Positions 8,476-16,908 of a stretch of DNA of 64,000 nt are shown here, one piece after another (the stretch's first letter is position 1; each line of letters opens with the position of its first letter). Source of the DNA: CAYPTB01 sp964413535. GTDB taxonomy: Bacteria; Planctomycetota; UBA1135; GCA-002686595. The position numbers were made by a program, and so were the translations under genes. The DNA lies in contig CAYPTB010000032.1 in the NCBI GenBank assembly GCA_964413535.1, positions 62,001 to 126,000 on the forward strand. The letters run 5' to 3'. Below the pieces are notes generated by a model. It saw only the letters and a program-made list of their open reading frames with translations, made no database searches and was not told where the DNA came from.

Positions 8476-8687
8476 ACGCGCCACGAGCACGGAGCTCGAA
8501 GGTCGACGACGCCAGGGGCAGGTCTGCGACGCCACCGCGGTCGAGCGAGCCACGCGACGGAAGCCGCGGATCGAGCGGCCGGTAGACTGCCGTGGACTCG
8601 AGAACCAAGTGGTAGAACCATCCTCCGGCGCGATCGACACGCCGGCGCGGATTCGTCCGCGCGCTCCCGCTCGTGCGGGCCATCGAA

Positions 8688-10022
8688 TCAGGCGACGAGC
8701 GACGCGAGGGCTGCGCCGAGTGCGAAGAGGAGCGGTGCGGCGACCCAGGCGAGGGGGCGCTTTGCGAGCGGGCGGATGCCCGCACGGGCGAGCGCGGCGA
8801 GCGCGGCGAGCGCGACGGCGAGCTCGGTCGCGACGGTGGTGATCGCCGCGCCCTCGATGCCGAGGCGCGGGACGAGCAGCGCGTTGCCCACGAGGTTCAG
8901 CGCGAGTCCGCTCACCGCGATGGCGAGCATCGTGCGCTGTCGTCCGACGGCCACGAGCGCCGTGACGAACATCGAGCCGGCGTGGATCACCGCCACGGCG
9001 CCGAGCAGCCAGGCGAAGGCCGGGCCGCCGGCGGCGAAGGGCGCGCCGAAGGCGAGCTCGAGGATGCGGGTCGAGAACGGGACGCACAGGCCCGCGCCGA
9101 GCGCCGCGGCGGCGAAGAGCGGTTGCGTGAGCGCCGCGATCGCGCCCGCGGTCGCGCCCTCCGCGTGGCGGCGCACGAGCCACGGCAACGCCGTCGCGCT
9201 GGCGAGCTGGGCGATGGCGATCAGGAACGACAGGAGGCGCACGCCGGCGTTGTAGTGGCCGAGCGCCTCCTCGCCGCACCACGCGCGCACGAACAGGTTG
9301 TCGACGTGGAAGTAGAGCAGCGCGCACAGGCTTCCGAGGCCCAAGGGGAGCGCGGCGGCGAACAGGCTCTCGCCGGGCGGGGGAGCGCTTCCCGCGGGGG
9401 GCACATGCTCCCGGGACGCGAGGTGCAGCGCGACGTTCGCGAGTCCGCTCGCGACGGCGGTGGCGAAGATGAGCTCGGGTGCGCGCGCGACGCCCGCGAG
9501 CGCGAGCCCGGCCACGAGCCCGAGCCGCCCCGCGCTCGCGAACACCCGCACGAGGACCGGCACCTTCCACGCCATGCGGTTCTTGAAGACCGTCGCCGTG
9601 AGCTCGAACGCATGCGTGAACGGATACAGCCCCGCGAGCAGGATCCAGGCGCGTCCGCTCTCGCCGAAGGCGCTGGTGAAGAGCGCGAGCGCGGCGAGGC
9701 CCAGGGCCGAGGTCCACGTGCGCATGCGTCGCGCCTGGCGCAGCACGCCGGCGAGCGCGGAGGGATCGCGCGACGTCAGCCGGATCGCGGTCTGACCCGT
9801 GCCGAAGTCCGACAGCGCGTCGAGCACGCCGAACACGCCGATGTAGAAGGTGTAGCGTCCGAACTCGCCGGTCTCGAGCCGCCGCGCGAGTAGCGCCAGG
9901 AGCGCGAACGTGCAGGCCGAGCCGAACACGCGTCCCGCGACCTGCAAGGCGGTGCCGGACCACACGCGGCGCGGAACGACGCCCTGCGACGGTGCATGCT
10001 CCGCGCCCTCGTGCGTGCCCAT
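8688..10022 (-). CDS. polysaccharide flippase (Wzx/MATE-like, oligosaccharide flippase)
   Basis: This is a 444-residue integral membrane protein with about 12-14 hydrophobic segments. The N-terminal part (ALQVAGRVFGSACTFALLALLARRL, then YTFYIGVFGVLDALSDFG) is typical of polysaccharide-synthesis flippases that move lipid-linked sugars across the inner membrane. No glycan cluster surrounds it. ATG 10022 is chosen over an upstream start at 10121 because TATCCT lies 10 nt upstream and the longer version adds only a polar Arg-rich stretch. It is divergent from the GNAT gene at 10120; the two -10-like elements lie about 70 bp apart. Confidence 0.82.
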   Translation of the reverse strand: MGTHEGAEHAPSQGVVPRRVWSGTALQVAGRVFGSACTFALLALLARRLETGEFGRYTFYIGVFGVLDALSDFGTGQTAIRLTSRDPSALAGVLRQARRMRTWTSALGLAALALFTSAFGESGRAWILLAGLYPFTHAFELTATVFKNRMAWKVPVLVRVFASAGRLGLVAGLALAGVARAPELIFATAVASGLANVALHLASREHVPPAGSAPPPGESLFAAALPLGLGSLCALLYFHVDNLFVRAWCGEEALGHYNAGVRLLSFLIAIAQLASATALPWLVRRHAEGATAGAIAALTQPLFAAAALGAGLCVPFSTRILELAFGAPFAAGGPAFAWLLGAVAVIHAGSMFVTALVAVGRQRTMLAIAVSGLALNLVGNALLVPRLGIEGAAITTVATELAVALAALAALARAGIRPLAKRPLAWVAAPLLFALGAALASLVA

Positions 10023-10032
10023 CGGGCCGAAC

Positions 10033-10038
10033 AGGATA
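10033..10038 (-). promoter_or_regulatory. -10-like element TATCCT for the flippase gene
   Basis: TATCCT on the minus strand lies 10 nt before ATG 10022, facing away from the TATCCT of the GNAT gene at 10106. Confidence 0.45.
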
Positions 10039-10105
10039 GCGGGGCTCTCCCGGCCGCGGGCGGGTTCGGCGCGGGAGATCCGAGCGTCGCGCGGGCGCCG
10101 TTTCC

Positions 10106-10111
10106 TATCCT
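10106..10111 (+). promoter_or_regulatory. -10-like element TATCCT for the GNAT gene
   Basis: TATCCT lies 8 nt before ATG 10120. A transcript starting about 7 nt after it would be leaderless. Confidence 0.45.
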
Positions 10112-10119
10112 CGTCGTGC

Positions 10120-10779
10120 ATGCGCCGTCGGATCGAGCACGCGCGGCTGGAAGGCGAGCGGGTCTACCTCAGGCCCATTTCGCCCGCCGACGCGCCGCGG
10201 GCGTTCGACATGCTCGTCGGGCGGCGCGAGATCCTGCGCTGGCTGATCTGGGACGGACCGCAGAGCGTGGGGGAGCTCGAGGAGCGCTACCGGAGCTGGC
10301 GTCTGGACGGGGACGAGGACGAAGGCGGGAACGAGGGCGAGCGCGAGGGCAGCGACTACCAACTCGCCGTCTGCGAGCGCGGCGAAGGCGCCTTCGTCGG
10401 CGCGATCTCCGTGCGCTTCCGCGGGCACTCGGGCGAGGGCGACGTCGGCTACTGGATCGGTCGCGTGCATTGGGGTCGCGGCTTCGCCAGCGAAGCGGTC
10501 CGGCTCGCCGACCGTTTGGCGTTCCGGCACGTCGGCGCGAACGCCCTGTCGGCCTGCGTGTTCGCCGGCAACGACGCGTCGCGCCGGGTGCTCGAGCGCA
10601 ACGGCTACGTCCACGAGCACACGCGGCCGAAGAGCATCGCGAAGGGCGGCCGGCTCATCGACGAATGGCACTTCGCCCTGTCGCGCTGGGATTGGGAGCG
10701 GCGCGACGGCGCCTGGCTCACCCTCGCCGAGGACGTCTCGGCGGAAGACGCGAACGGGGCCTCCGAGCTTTCCGGGTGA
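10120..10779 (+). CDS. GNAT family acetyltransferase (RimJ/RimL-like)
   Basis: This 219-residue enzyme belongs to the RimJ/RimL-type subgroup: RLEGERVYLRPISPADAPRAF at the N-terminus, DVGYWIGRVHWGRGFASEAVRL for acetyl-CoA binding, and FAGNDASRRVLERNGY near the C-terminus. It acetylates an amine, possibly a protein N-terminus or a small molecule. An acidic, Gly-rich insertion (DGDEDEGGNEGEREGS) follows the first helix region and is not part of the common fold. ATG 10120 is fixed by homology and by TATCCT 8 nt upstream. Confidence 0.87.
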   Translation: MRRRIEHARLEGERVYLRPISPADAPRAFDMLVGRREILRWLIWDGPQSVGELEERYRSWRLDGDEDEGGNEGEREGSDYQLAVCERGEGAFVGAISVRFRGHSGEGDVGYWIGRVHWGRGFASEAVRLADRLAFRHVGANALSACVFAGNDASRRVLERNGYVHEHTRPKSIAKGGRLIDEWHFALSRWDWERRDGAWLTLAEDVSAEDANGASELSG

Positions 10780-10807
10780 GGCGAGCCGACGCCCGCAGCC
10801 CCTCCGG

Positions 10808-10836
10808 GTGACCCGCTCCGGTGCGCGAGCTATCTT
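10808..10836 (+). promoter_or_regulatory. sigma70-like promoter for the secreted repeat protein
   Basis: GTGACC (10808-10813) resembles a -35 and is 17 nt from TATCTT (10831-10836). The start ATG 10850 is 13 nt further on. This is the only one of the listed -10 elements here with a convincing -35. Confidence 0.5.
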
Positions 10837-10849
10837 GCTCGCGCCCACC

Positions 10850-12559
10850 ATGTCATCCGGCAAAACCGCGGTCCTGCCCCTCGTCCTCGTCCTCCTGCTC
10901 GCCGTAGCGGCGATCGTCTTCGTCGGCATCGCCACGGACGAGGGAGTGGAAGGGGAGCCGGTCGCGCTCGAGCAGGTCGTGGTCCAGGAGCCGATCCGCG
11001 AGCACTTCGAGGTGGTCACCCCGCCGCGCGAGATCGAGGGCGACGGGGTCGCGAAGCGCACGACGGTCCTGTGGCCGCTGGAGGTGGACCTCGATCTCGT
11101 CGAGCCGAGCTACCTCCCGCGCTCCGTCGACGGCCCGCAGATCGGGGTGGGGCGGCGCGCCCGGCTCGCGGGGCAGATTGCCGACGCGGCCGGCGAACCG
11201 GTGCGAGCGCGCATCGAGTTCGTCGAGGGCGCGAACCAGGGGCGCGTGCTCCTGTGCGGCAGCTCGGGAGAGTTCGGAGCGAACGACCTCTACCCCGGGC
11301 TCGCGATCGTGGAGGTGAAGGGGCCCGGCATCGTCGGATCGCGGCGCGAGATCGTGCTGCGGCAGAACACCGAGTTCCTATTGAACATCGGCTACGGCCA
11401 ACCCGGCGCCGTGCAGGGCGAGGTGCTCGACGCCGACGGCAACGGCATCGCCGGCGCGCGCGTGTTCGTCGACGGGCAAATGACGCGCACCGACGACGGC
11501 GGCTTCTTCAGCCTCGGCGGGCTCGCGTCGGACCGCGCGCTGCTCGAGATCGAGGCCGAGGGCTACGCGGGTCTGCGCGAGGTGGTAGGGATCACCGCCA
11601 ACTACACGATTCCGCGCGGCGACCTCGTGTATCGGCTCGAGCGCGGCGCGAGCCTCGACATCGCCGTGTCGGGCTCGGTGGGGGAGACGGACACGGCGCA
11701 GGTGATCCTGCTGCCCGCCGACACGAAGCAGCAGCGGCGCTTCCCCTGGTATCGCGTGAATCCGATCGAGGCTCCGCCCGGCGGGATCCTGCGCATCGAC
11801 GATCTGCCGTCCGGAGCGATCGCCGTGCGCACGTTCCAGCGCGGCGCCCTGGCGCAGCCCGCGCAGGCGCAGGTCAGCCTGCGCGCGGGCGAAGCGGCGC
11901 GCGTGGACATCGCGCTCGAGCCGGCTCCGCTGGTGCGCGGCGTCGTCACGCACGGCGGCGCACCCGTGCCCGGCGCCCGCGTGCGCATGGAGGCGCCCGA
12001 TCGCGTGAAGGCGACGCTCGGCTACTTCCAGACGGCGCACTGGTTCCTCGAGAGCGAAGTCCTGCCGCCGTTCCCCTTCGCGGTGCAGGAGTGTCTCGCG
12101 GACGCCGAGGGCAAGTTCGCCTTCACCGCTTGGGCCGAGGTGTCGGAGACGCGCTTCGTCGAAGCGTGGTCGCCCGACGGCACCGCGTGGGGCGGCGTGC
12201 TCGTGAAGCCGCAGGACGCGCGCATCGTCGTGGCGCTCGCGCGCGAGGGCCGCGGGCAAGGCGAGCTCACGCTCGAGCTCCCCGAGCGCACGCAGGGCCT
12301 CGACGTGAGACTCGTGATCAACGGCATGCCGGCCGAGCCCTTCACGCTCGGGCCGACGCAACACCTCGTGATCGACGAGCTCCTGGCCGGCATCTGGCGC
12401 GTGAAGGCCGCCTGGTACGCCGAGACCCTGCTCGACGTGGAGGCGATCGAGATCGAGGGCGAGGCGCGCTTGCGCTGCGACCTTCCGCGGGGAGCGATCG
12501 AGGGCCACGACCGCGAATCCTGGGTGCGCGCGGGCCGCGAGTATCCGGGCGTCGAGTAG
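10850..12559 (+). CDS. membrane-anchored or secreted protein with carboxypeptidase-regulatory-like repeats
   Basis: This 569-residue protein has one N-terminal hydrophobic segment (VLPLVLVLLLAVAAIVFVGIA), either an anchor or an uncleaved signal. The rest is predicted beta-sandwich repeats of the CarboxypepD_reg type: ARLAGQIADAAGEPVRARIEF, GAVQGEVLDADGNGIAGARVFV and LVRGVVTHGGAPVPGARVRME. Such domains are non-catalytic and common on planctomycete cell surfaces. The role is unknown. A much larger six-repeat relative lies at 44748-46754. ATG 10850 is chosen because the hydrophobic segment begins shortly after it. Confidence 0.75.
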   Translation: MSSGKTAVLPLVLVLLLAVAAIVFVGIATDEGVEGEPVALEQVVVQEPIREHFEVVTPPREIEGDGVAKRTTVLWPLEVDLDLVEPSYLPRSVDGPQIGVGRRARLAGQIADAAGEPVRARIEFVEGANQGRVLLCGSSGEFGANDLYPGLAIVEVKGPGIVGSRREIVLRQNTEFLLNIGYGQPGAVQGEVLDADGNGIAGARVFVDGQMTRTDDGGFFSLGGLASDRALLEIEAEGYAGLREVVGITANYTIPRGDLVYRLERGASLDIAVSGSVGETDTAQVILLPADTKQQRRFPWYRVNPIEAPPGGILRIDDLPSGAIAVRTFQRGALAQPAQAQVSLRAGEAARVDIALEPAPLVRGVVTHGGAPVPGARVRMEAPDRVKATLGYFQTAHWFLESEVLPPFPFAVQECLADAEGKFAFTAWAEVSETRFVEAWSPDGTAWGGVLVKPQDARIVVALAREGRGQGELTLELPERTQGLDVRLVINGMPAEPFTLGPTQHLVIDELLAGIWRVKAAWYAETLLDVEAIEIEGEARLRCDLPRGAIEGHDRESWVRAGREYPGVE

Positions 12560-12756
12560 CGCGCACCGTTCCGCGCACGGTTCGATGTGCTCGCGGTGCT
12601 CGCGCCCGCGCGTCACGAACCGCATCGGCTTCGGCACCGAGCGACGCGAACCCCCCGGCCCCTCGCGCGACGGCGAAGGGCCAGAATCCAGAGCCGCGCC
12701 AACGCCGCTCGCGCGCGCTCCGGCGACATCGTTCCCGCGACCCGCTGGCACGGATC

Positions 12757-12936
12757 GTGCGACCGCGCTGGCAGGAGCTTCCCGCCGATGATCCGCAAGC
12801 TCCCTCGGGCAAATACCGCCTGGACTCGGTCAAGATCGACCCGCGCACGGGCAAGCGGCGGAACCTGGGGACCTTCGCGACGCGCGCCGCGGCGGAGAAG
12901 CACGAGCGAGCGGTGCAGTTCTTCAAGAGACGCTGA
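12757..12936 (+). CDS. small basic hypothetical protein (59 aa)
   Basis: A 59-codon frame starts at GTG 12757 and ends 26 nt before the nitroreductase gene. It reads as a compact basic domain: GKYRLDSVKIDPRTGKRRNL, then GTFATRAAAEKHERAVQFFK and RR. The pattern of a Gly-Thr strand followed by a charged helix ending in VQFFKRR looks like a true small fold rather than a shadow frame, though I cannot name a family. The upstream 197 nt hold no gene. A nucleic-acid-binding role would fit the charge but is only a guess. Confidence 0.5.
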   Translation: MRPRWQELPADDPQAPSGKYRLDSVKIDPRTGKRRNLGTFATRAAAEKHERAVQFFKRR

Positions 12937-12962
12937 CCTCGAGCGCCGACCAGGATTACGAC

Positions 12963-13721
12963 ATGTTGCAAGACCAACCTTCCGACCTTCCCAGAGAGCG
13001 ACCCGACGGGCGGCCCCTGAAGTCGTTCCTCGAAACGATCCTCGAGCGCCGCGCGACGACGCACTTCACCGACGAAGCGATCCCCGACGAGTATCTCGAC
13101 GCGATCCTCGCCTGCGCGGCGCAAGCGCCCTCGGGCTTCAACCTCCAGCCCTGGCGCTTCGTCGTCGTGCGCGATCCCGCGAACCGCGAGCGCCTGCGCA
13201 AGGCGGCCATGAACCAGGCCAAGGTGGCCGAGGCCGCGGCCGTCGTCATCGCGCTCGGCATGAAGGAAGCCTGGCGCGAGCACGTCGACGAGGTCCTGGA
13301 TGAAGGCGTGCTGCGCGGGATCGCCAAGCCCGCCGAACTCGAGAAGTCGAAGCGCGGCGCGCTCGCGTTCCTCGACGAGCAACCGATGGAGGTGTGGGTC
13401 ACGCGCCACACGATGATCGCGACCACCTACCTGATGCTCGCGGCCGAGGCCTACGGCTTCGCGACGGCTCCCATGGAGGGCTTCGACCCCAACGCCGTGC
13501 GGCGCGAGTTCGACATCCCCGCCGAAGCCGAGGTCGTCGCGCTGGTGGCCATCGGCCGCGCCAAGGACCCGATCAAGCCCTACCCCGGCCGCTTCGCGAT
13601 CGAGGAGATCGTCCACCGCGAACGGTTCCAGAAGAACGGCGCGCCCACGCCGCGCCCGCGCACCGAGAAACCCGAGCGAACCCCCGCGGGCGTGACGGGC
13701 GCGAAGGGCTCGATGGGCTGA
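12963..13721 (+). CDS. nitroreductase family protein
   Basis: This 252-residue FMN-dependent oxidoreductase has the family's N-terminal FMN-contact motif ILERRATTHFTDEAIPDEYL, then AAQAPSGFNLQPWRFVVV. Near the C-terminus is VVALVAIGRAKDPIKPYPGR. It should reduce nitro groups, quinones or related acceptors with NAD(P)H, as a dimer in the cytoplasm. The C-terminal tail of about 25 residues is Pro/Arg-rich and probably disordered. Start ATG 12963 is supported by the homology beginning about 20 residues later. It converges with the decayed toxin-antitoxin locus at 13729-14062. Confidence 0.9.
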   Translation: MLQDQPSDLPRERPDGRPLKSFLETILERRATTHFTDEAIPDEYLDAILACAAQAPSGFNLQPWRFVVVRDPANRERLRKAAMNQAKVAEAAAVVIALGMKEAWREHVDEVLDEGVLRGIAKPAELEKSKRGALAFLDEQPMEVWVTRHTMIATTYLMLAAEAYGFATAPMEGFDPNAVRREFDIPAEAEVVALVAIGRAKDPIKPYPGRFAIEEIVHRERFQKNGAPTPRPRTEKPERTPAGVTGAKGSMG

Positions 13722-13728
13722 GCACCGT

Positions 13729-13856
13729 TCACGCGCCCACGATCCGAAGCGCGTGCAAAGTTTGCAGCAGCGTGTACAAGCGCCACGCGGGCCCGTGCTC
13801 CGAGAGTCCGAGGCAAGTAAAGGAAAACGGAGCAAGCACCACGTCCCCGAGCTCAG
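13729..13856 (-). pseudogene. remnant of a MazF/PemK-like toxin gene
   Basis: Just where the antitoxin gene ends, another frame reads ELGDVVLAPFSFTC. GDVVLxPFxFT is the classic N-terminal signature of MazF/PemK endoribonuclease toxins. Homology stops after about a dozen residues, and the frame ends at 13729 after an unrelated tail. There is no ATG/GTG/TTG at the expected place. The layout (antitoxin first, toxin overlapping its end) is what an intact module would show, so I read this as a toxin lost by deletion. The short match leaves room for coincidence. Confidence 0.5.
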
Positions 13857-14062
13857 AGTCGGTCGTAGTCGGCATCGTCGGGGTTGTCCCAAGCTTTGGA
13901 GAAGGACGCCTCGGAGACCTGGGTCGCGGCACGGGCAAGGCGTCGGTCCGCCTCACGCTGCTCGAGGAAGTCGACGAAGTCCGCGACTTCGGCAACCTTG
14001 TCGGGCGGCAAGCTTCGAATCTTCTCGAGGAGCTCTTGCTCGAAGCGATCGATCGGTTTCAT
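13853..14062 (-). CDS. putative antitoxin (DUF2281/VapB-like), possibly orphaned
   Basis: This 69-residue protein reads MKPIDRFEQELLEKIRSLPP, then DKVAEVADFVDFLEQREADR, and ends in WDNPDDADYDRL. The LPPDKVAEVxDFVDFL helix and the WDNPDDAxYD tail are typical of small antitoxins partnered with MazF or VapC toxins. The C-terminal tail usually binds the toxin. Only a short toxin-like remnant follows (13729-13856), so the antitoxin may be orphaned. It may still act in trans or as a DNA-binding regulator. ATG 14062 is the only good start. Confidence 0.72.
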   Translation of the reverse strand: MKPIDRFEQELLEKIRSLPPDKVAEVADFVDFLEQREADRRLARAATQVSEASFSKAWDNPDDADYDRL

Positions 14063-14109
14063 TTCGTCTGCTCGGCCTGTCGTGACTAGGAGCTCACTGG
14101 CGTCACGCC

Positions 14110-15123
14110 TCACCGGAACGTGTGGAGACGCGCGGCTCCGATGGCGCCGGTGTGCGCGCCGGAGCGCGTGAGCTCGATCGTGACGTGGCGAAACGGCGCG
14201 GGGAACGCGCGGCGCTCGGCCTCGGCCACCACGGCGGCGAGCCAGGCGGGGCCGAGCTCCGTCACGCCGCCGCACAGGGCGATGCGGTCGGGGTTCAGCG
14301 CGTTGATCACGCTGGCCAGGCCCACGCCCAGCGCGCGCGCTCCGTCGTCGATCGCGCGTTGCGCAGTGCGGTCGCCCGCGGCGGCACGGCGCGCGACGTC
14401 GGCGAGGCTCGGGATCTCGGGATCGTCGGGGAGCGGGGCCTTGCCGTCGGCGAACGCGACGCCAGCAGCGCGGCGCGCGATGGCGGTTCCCGACGCGAGC
14501 GTGTTGAGACAGCCCTTGTTCGCGCACCAGCACGGCTCGCCGTTCCAGTCGATCGTCGTGTGGCCGAGCTCGCCCGCCGTGCCGAGCGCGCCGCGGTAGA
14601 GCTCGCCCGCGACGAACAGCGCGGCGCCGATGCCGGTCCCGATCGTCAGCACCACGAGGTTGAGCCCGGGGGGCGAGCCGAGCGCGGCGTACTCGCCGAG
14701 GCCGGCGCAGGTCGCGTCGTTGTCGACCGCGCACGGGACGCCGAGGCGCTCCGCGAAACGCCGCGCGAGCGGGAAGTCTTCGAAGCCGGGCAGGATGACC
14801 GAGTCGATCACCACGCCGCGCGCGGGATCGACGAGGCCCGCGAAGCCGACGCCGGCGGTGGCGATGCTCGCCGCGGGATCGAGCTCGCGCGCGAGCCGGT
14901 GAACGAGCTCGCGCGCCAGCTCGACGCAGCGCTCGAACACCGCCTCGGCGCCCTCCGTGCGGCGGGTCTCGCAGCGCGCCTGCGCCAGGATCCGACCGCC
15001 CTCGTCCACGAGGACGCCCTGGATCTTGGTGCCGCCGAGGTCGAGGCCGAGCCGCGCGCGCACGGAGCCCGCTCCTCCCGCCTGCGGCGCCGGGTGTCCT
15101 CGCACGGTTCGGTCTCGTTCCAC
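14110..15123 (-). CDS. ROK family sugar kinase (glucokinase-like)
   Basis: This 337-residue protein has the phosphate-binding LGLDLGGTKIQGVLVDEGG, the catalytic-Asp segment AVDNDATCAGLGEY, ATP-site IGTGIGAAL, and ELGHTTIDWNG followed by CWCANKGC. The last is the ROK zinc motif (usual form CxCGxxGCxE). The three Cys are kept, but the Gly is Ala and the final Glu is Asn. It should phosphorylate glucose or a related hexose in the cytoplasm. GTG 15123 is used because TAGCAT lies 6 nt upstream. The first 24 residues are not part of the fold, and GTG at the start of RARLGLDLGG is an alternative. Confidence 0.88.
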   Translation of the reverse strand: MERDRTVRGHPAPQAGGAGSVRARLGLDLGGTKIQGVLVDEGGRILAQARCETRRTEGAEAVFERCVELARELVHRLARELDPAASIATAGVGFAGLVDPARGVVIDSVILPGFEDFPLARRFAERLGVPCAVDNDATCAGLGEYAALGSPPGLNLVVLTIGTGIGAALFVAGELYRGALGTAGELGHTTIDWNGEPCWCANKGCLNTLASGTAIARRAAGVAFADGKAPLPDDPEIPSLADVARRAAAGDRTAQRAIDDGARALGVGLASVINALNPDRIALCGGVTELGPAWLAAVVAEAERRAFPAPFRHVTIELTRSGAHTGAIGAARLHTFR

Positions 15124-15129
15124 GGGCGC

Positions 15130-15135
15130 ATGCTA
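15130..15135 (-). promoter_or_regulatory. -10-like element TAGCAT for the ROK kinase gene
   Basis: TAGCAT on the minus strand ends 6 nt before GTG 15123. A plus-strand TAGAAT at 15201-15206 may serve the divergent hutH gene. Confidence 0.4.
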
Positions 15136-15237
15136 GCGGTGCGCGTGGGGCGGGGAGCACGGCGTGGGATTCTCGCGCGGGGTCCGTCCGCGAGCGGCGC
15201 TAGAATCCGCCCCCGTTTTTCTGCCGCCCGATCCTCC

Positions 15238-16776
15238 ATGTCCCACTCGCTCGTCCTCGACGGTCGCTCGCTCTCCCTGGCCGACCTCGAGCCCGTTCTG
15301 CGCGGGGAAGAGGTGCGGCTCTCGATCGCGCCGAGCGCGCTCGAGGCGGTCCGGCGCGCGCGCGCGGTGGTGGATGCGCACGTCGAAGCGGGCGACGTCG
15401 TCTACGGGCTGACGACGGGCTTCGGGAAGCTGAAGAGCGTCGCCATCCCGCGCGCAGACCTGGTCCAGCTGCAGCAGAACCTCGTGCTCTCGCACTGCGT
15501 CGGCAGCGGGGAGCCCTTGCCGCAGGCCGAGGTGCGCGTCGCGCAGGTGCTGCGGCTCAACGGCCTCGTGCGGGGGCATTCGGGCGTGCGAGTCGAGCTC
15601 GTCGACCGGCTCGTGCGGCTCTTTGCGGCCGGCTTCGTGCCGCGCGTGCCGCAGCAGGGCTCCGTGGGTGCGAGTGGAGACCTGGCGCCGCTCGCCCACA
15701 TGGCGGCCGCTTACATGGGGCACGGGTCGGCGTGGATCGAGGGTGAGCTCCACCCCGCGGTCGAGGCCCTGCGGATCGCCGAGGTCGCGCCGCTCGAGCT
15801 CGCCGCGAAGGAGGGGCTCGCGCTGATCAACGGGACGGAGGTCAGCAAGGCGATCGCGGTCGGCGCCGCGTCGCGCGCCGCGAACCTCTCGCGCGCCGCC
15901 GATCTGCTCGCCGCGCTCTCGATCGACGCGCTCTCGGGCAGCGTGCGACCCTTCGATGCGCGCTTCGCCGAGCTGAAGGGCCACGCCGGTCACGCGCTCG
16001 CCGCCGCGAACGTGCGCGCGTGCCTCACGAGCTCCGAGGTCATCGCGAGCCACTCCTCCTGCGGCCGCGTGCAGGATCCCTATTCCCTGCGCTGCGTTCC
16101 CCAGATCCACGGCGCGTTCAAAGCGGCGCTGGAGCACGTCCACGCGGTGCTCGCGGCCGAGATCAACGGCGTCACGGACAACCCGATCATCTTCCCCGAG
16201 ACGGGCGAGGTCGTGAGCGCCGGGCAGTTCCACGGCATGCCCGTCGCGATGGTGATGGACTACCTCGCGCTCGCGCTGTGCACGCTCGCCAACGTCTCGG
16301 AGCGGCGCATCGAGCAGCTCGTCAACCCCGACCTCTCCGGACTCCCGCCGTTCCTCGCTGCGCGGCCGGGCCTCGACTCGGGCTTCATGCTCGCGCAGGT
16401 CGCGGCGGCGTCGCTCGCGAGCGAGAACAAGATCCTCGCGCACCCCGCGTCGGTCGACACCATCCCGACCAGCGCGAACCAGGAGGACCACGTGCCGATG
16501 TCGACCAGCGCGGCGCGCAAGGCGCGCACGATCTGCGACCACACCGAGCGCGTGCTCGCGATCGAGCTCCTGGTCGCCGCGCAGGCGCGCGAGTTCCGCA
16601 AGGAGTTGCGCGCCGGAGTCGGCGTCGAGGCCGCCTGCGCGCTCCTGCGCGAGCACGTCCCGCCGCTCGACCGCGATCGCTACCTGGCCGACGACATCGA
16701 AGCGGCGCGCGAGCTCGTCGCGTCCGGCCGCCTCGTGGCGGCGGTCGAGGCGGCCCTGGGCGCGCGTTTGGCTTGA
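15238..16776 (+). CDS. hutH: histidine ammonia-lyase
   Basis: This 512-residue enzyme converts L-histidine to urocanate and ammonia, the first step of histidine breakdown. The Ala-Ser-Gly triad that cyclises to the MIO cofactor is residues 145-147 (GSVGASGDLAPLAHM). VYGLTTGFG is the mobile lid. The selectivity pair in NLVLSHCVG is Ser-His, as in histidine rather than phenylalanine or tyrosine ammonia-lyases. Length matches the family. No hutU, hutI or hutG is near, so the rest of the pathway lies elsewhere or urocanate has another use. ATG 15238 is fixed by homology. TAGAAT at 15201 is a possible -10. Confidence 0.93.
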   Translation: MSHSLVLDGRSLSLADLEPVLRGEEVRLSIAPSALEAVRRARAVVDAHVEAGDVVYGLTTGFGKLKSVAIPRADLVQLQQNLVLSHCVGSGEPLPQAEVRVAQVLRLNGLVRGHSGVRVELVDRLVRLFAAGFVPRVPQQGSVGASGDLAPLAHMAAAYMGHGSAWIEGELHPAVEALRIAEVAPLELAAKEGLALINGTEVSKAIAVGAASRAANLSRAADLLAALSIDALSGSVRPFDARFAELKGHAGHALAAANVRACLTSSEVIASHSSCGRVQDPYSLRCVPQIHGAFKAALEHVHAVLAAEINGVTDNPIIFPETGEVVSAGQFHGMPVAMVMDYLALALCTLANVSERRIEQLVNPDLSGLPPFLAARPGLDSGFMLAQVAAASLASENKILAHPASVDTIPTSANQEDHVPMSTSAARKARTICDHTERVLAIELLVAAQAREFRKELRAGVGVEAACALLREHVPPLDRDRYLADDIEAARELVASGRLVAAVEAALGARLA

Positions 16777-16908
16777 GGTTCGCCGTTTGCGGGCTTGGAG
16801 CGAGGAGCACCGGCGGTGCTCGAGGCGGTGCTCGGGCGCCGGTGAGCACGCCGGGGAAGGCTCGGCTGCCGGCCGTTGTATCCTTCCTCCTCACGCGTCC
16901 CCCTCGCC

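Noticed and set aside
8583..8618. TAGACT followed by a GTG with a 7-codon frame, resembling the promoter/start pattern
   Set aside because: No gene follows on that strand. The mini-frame ends at once. It may be a remnant of a lost gene but nothing else supports it.
14122..15237. Long N-terminal extension of the histidine ammonia-lyase frame
   Set aside because: It is antisense to the ROK kinase, Arg/Glu-rich and unlike any lyase. The family start and a -10-like element fit ATG 15238.
16777..16908. Possible SAM or cobalamin riboswitch before the MetE-like gene
   Set aside because: No conserved riboswitch core or long paired leader is visible. The putative -10 is only 24 nt before the start, leaving no room.
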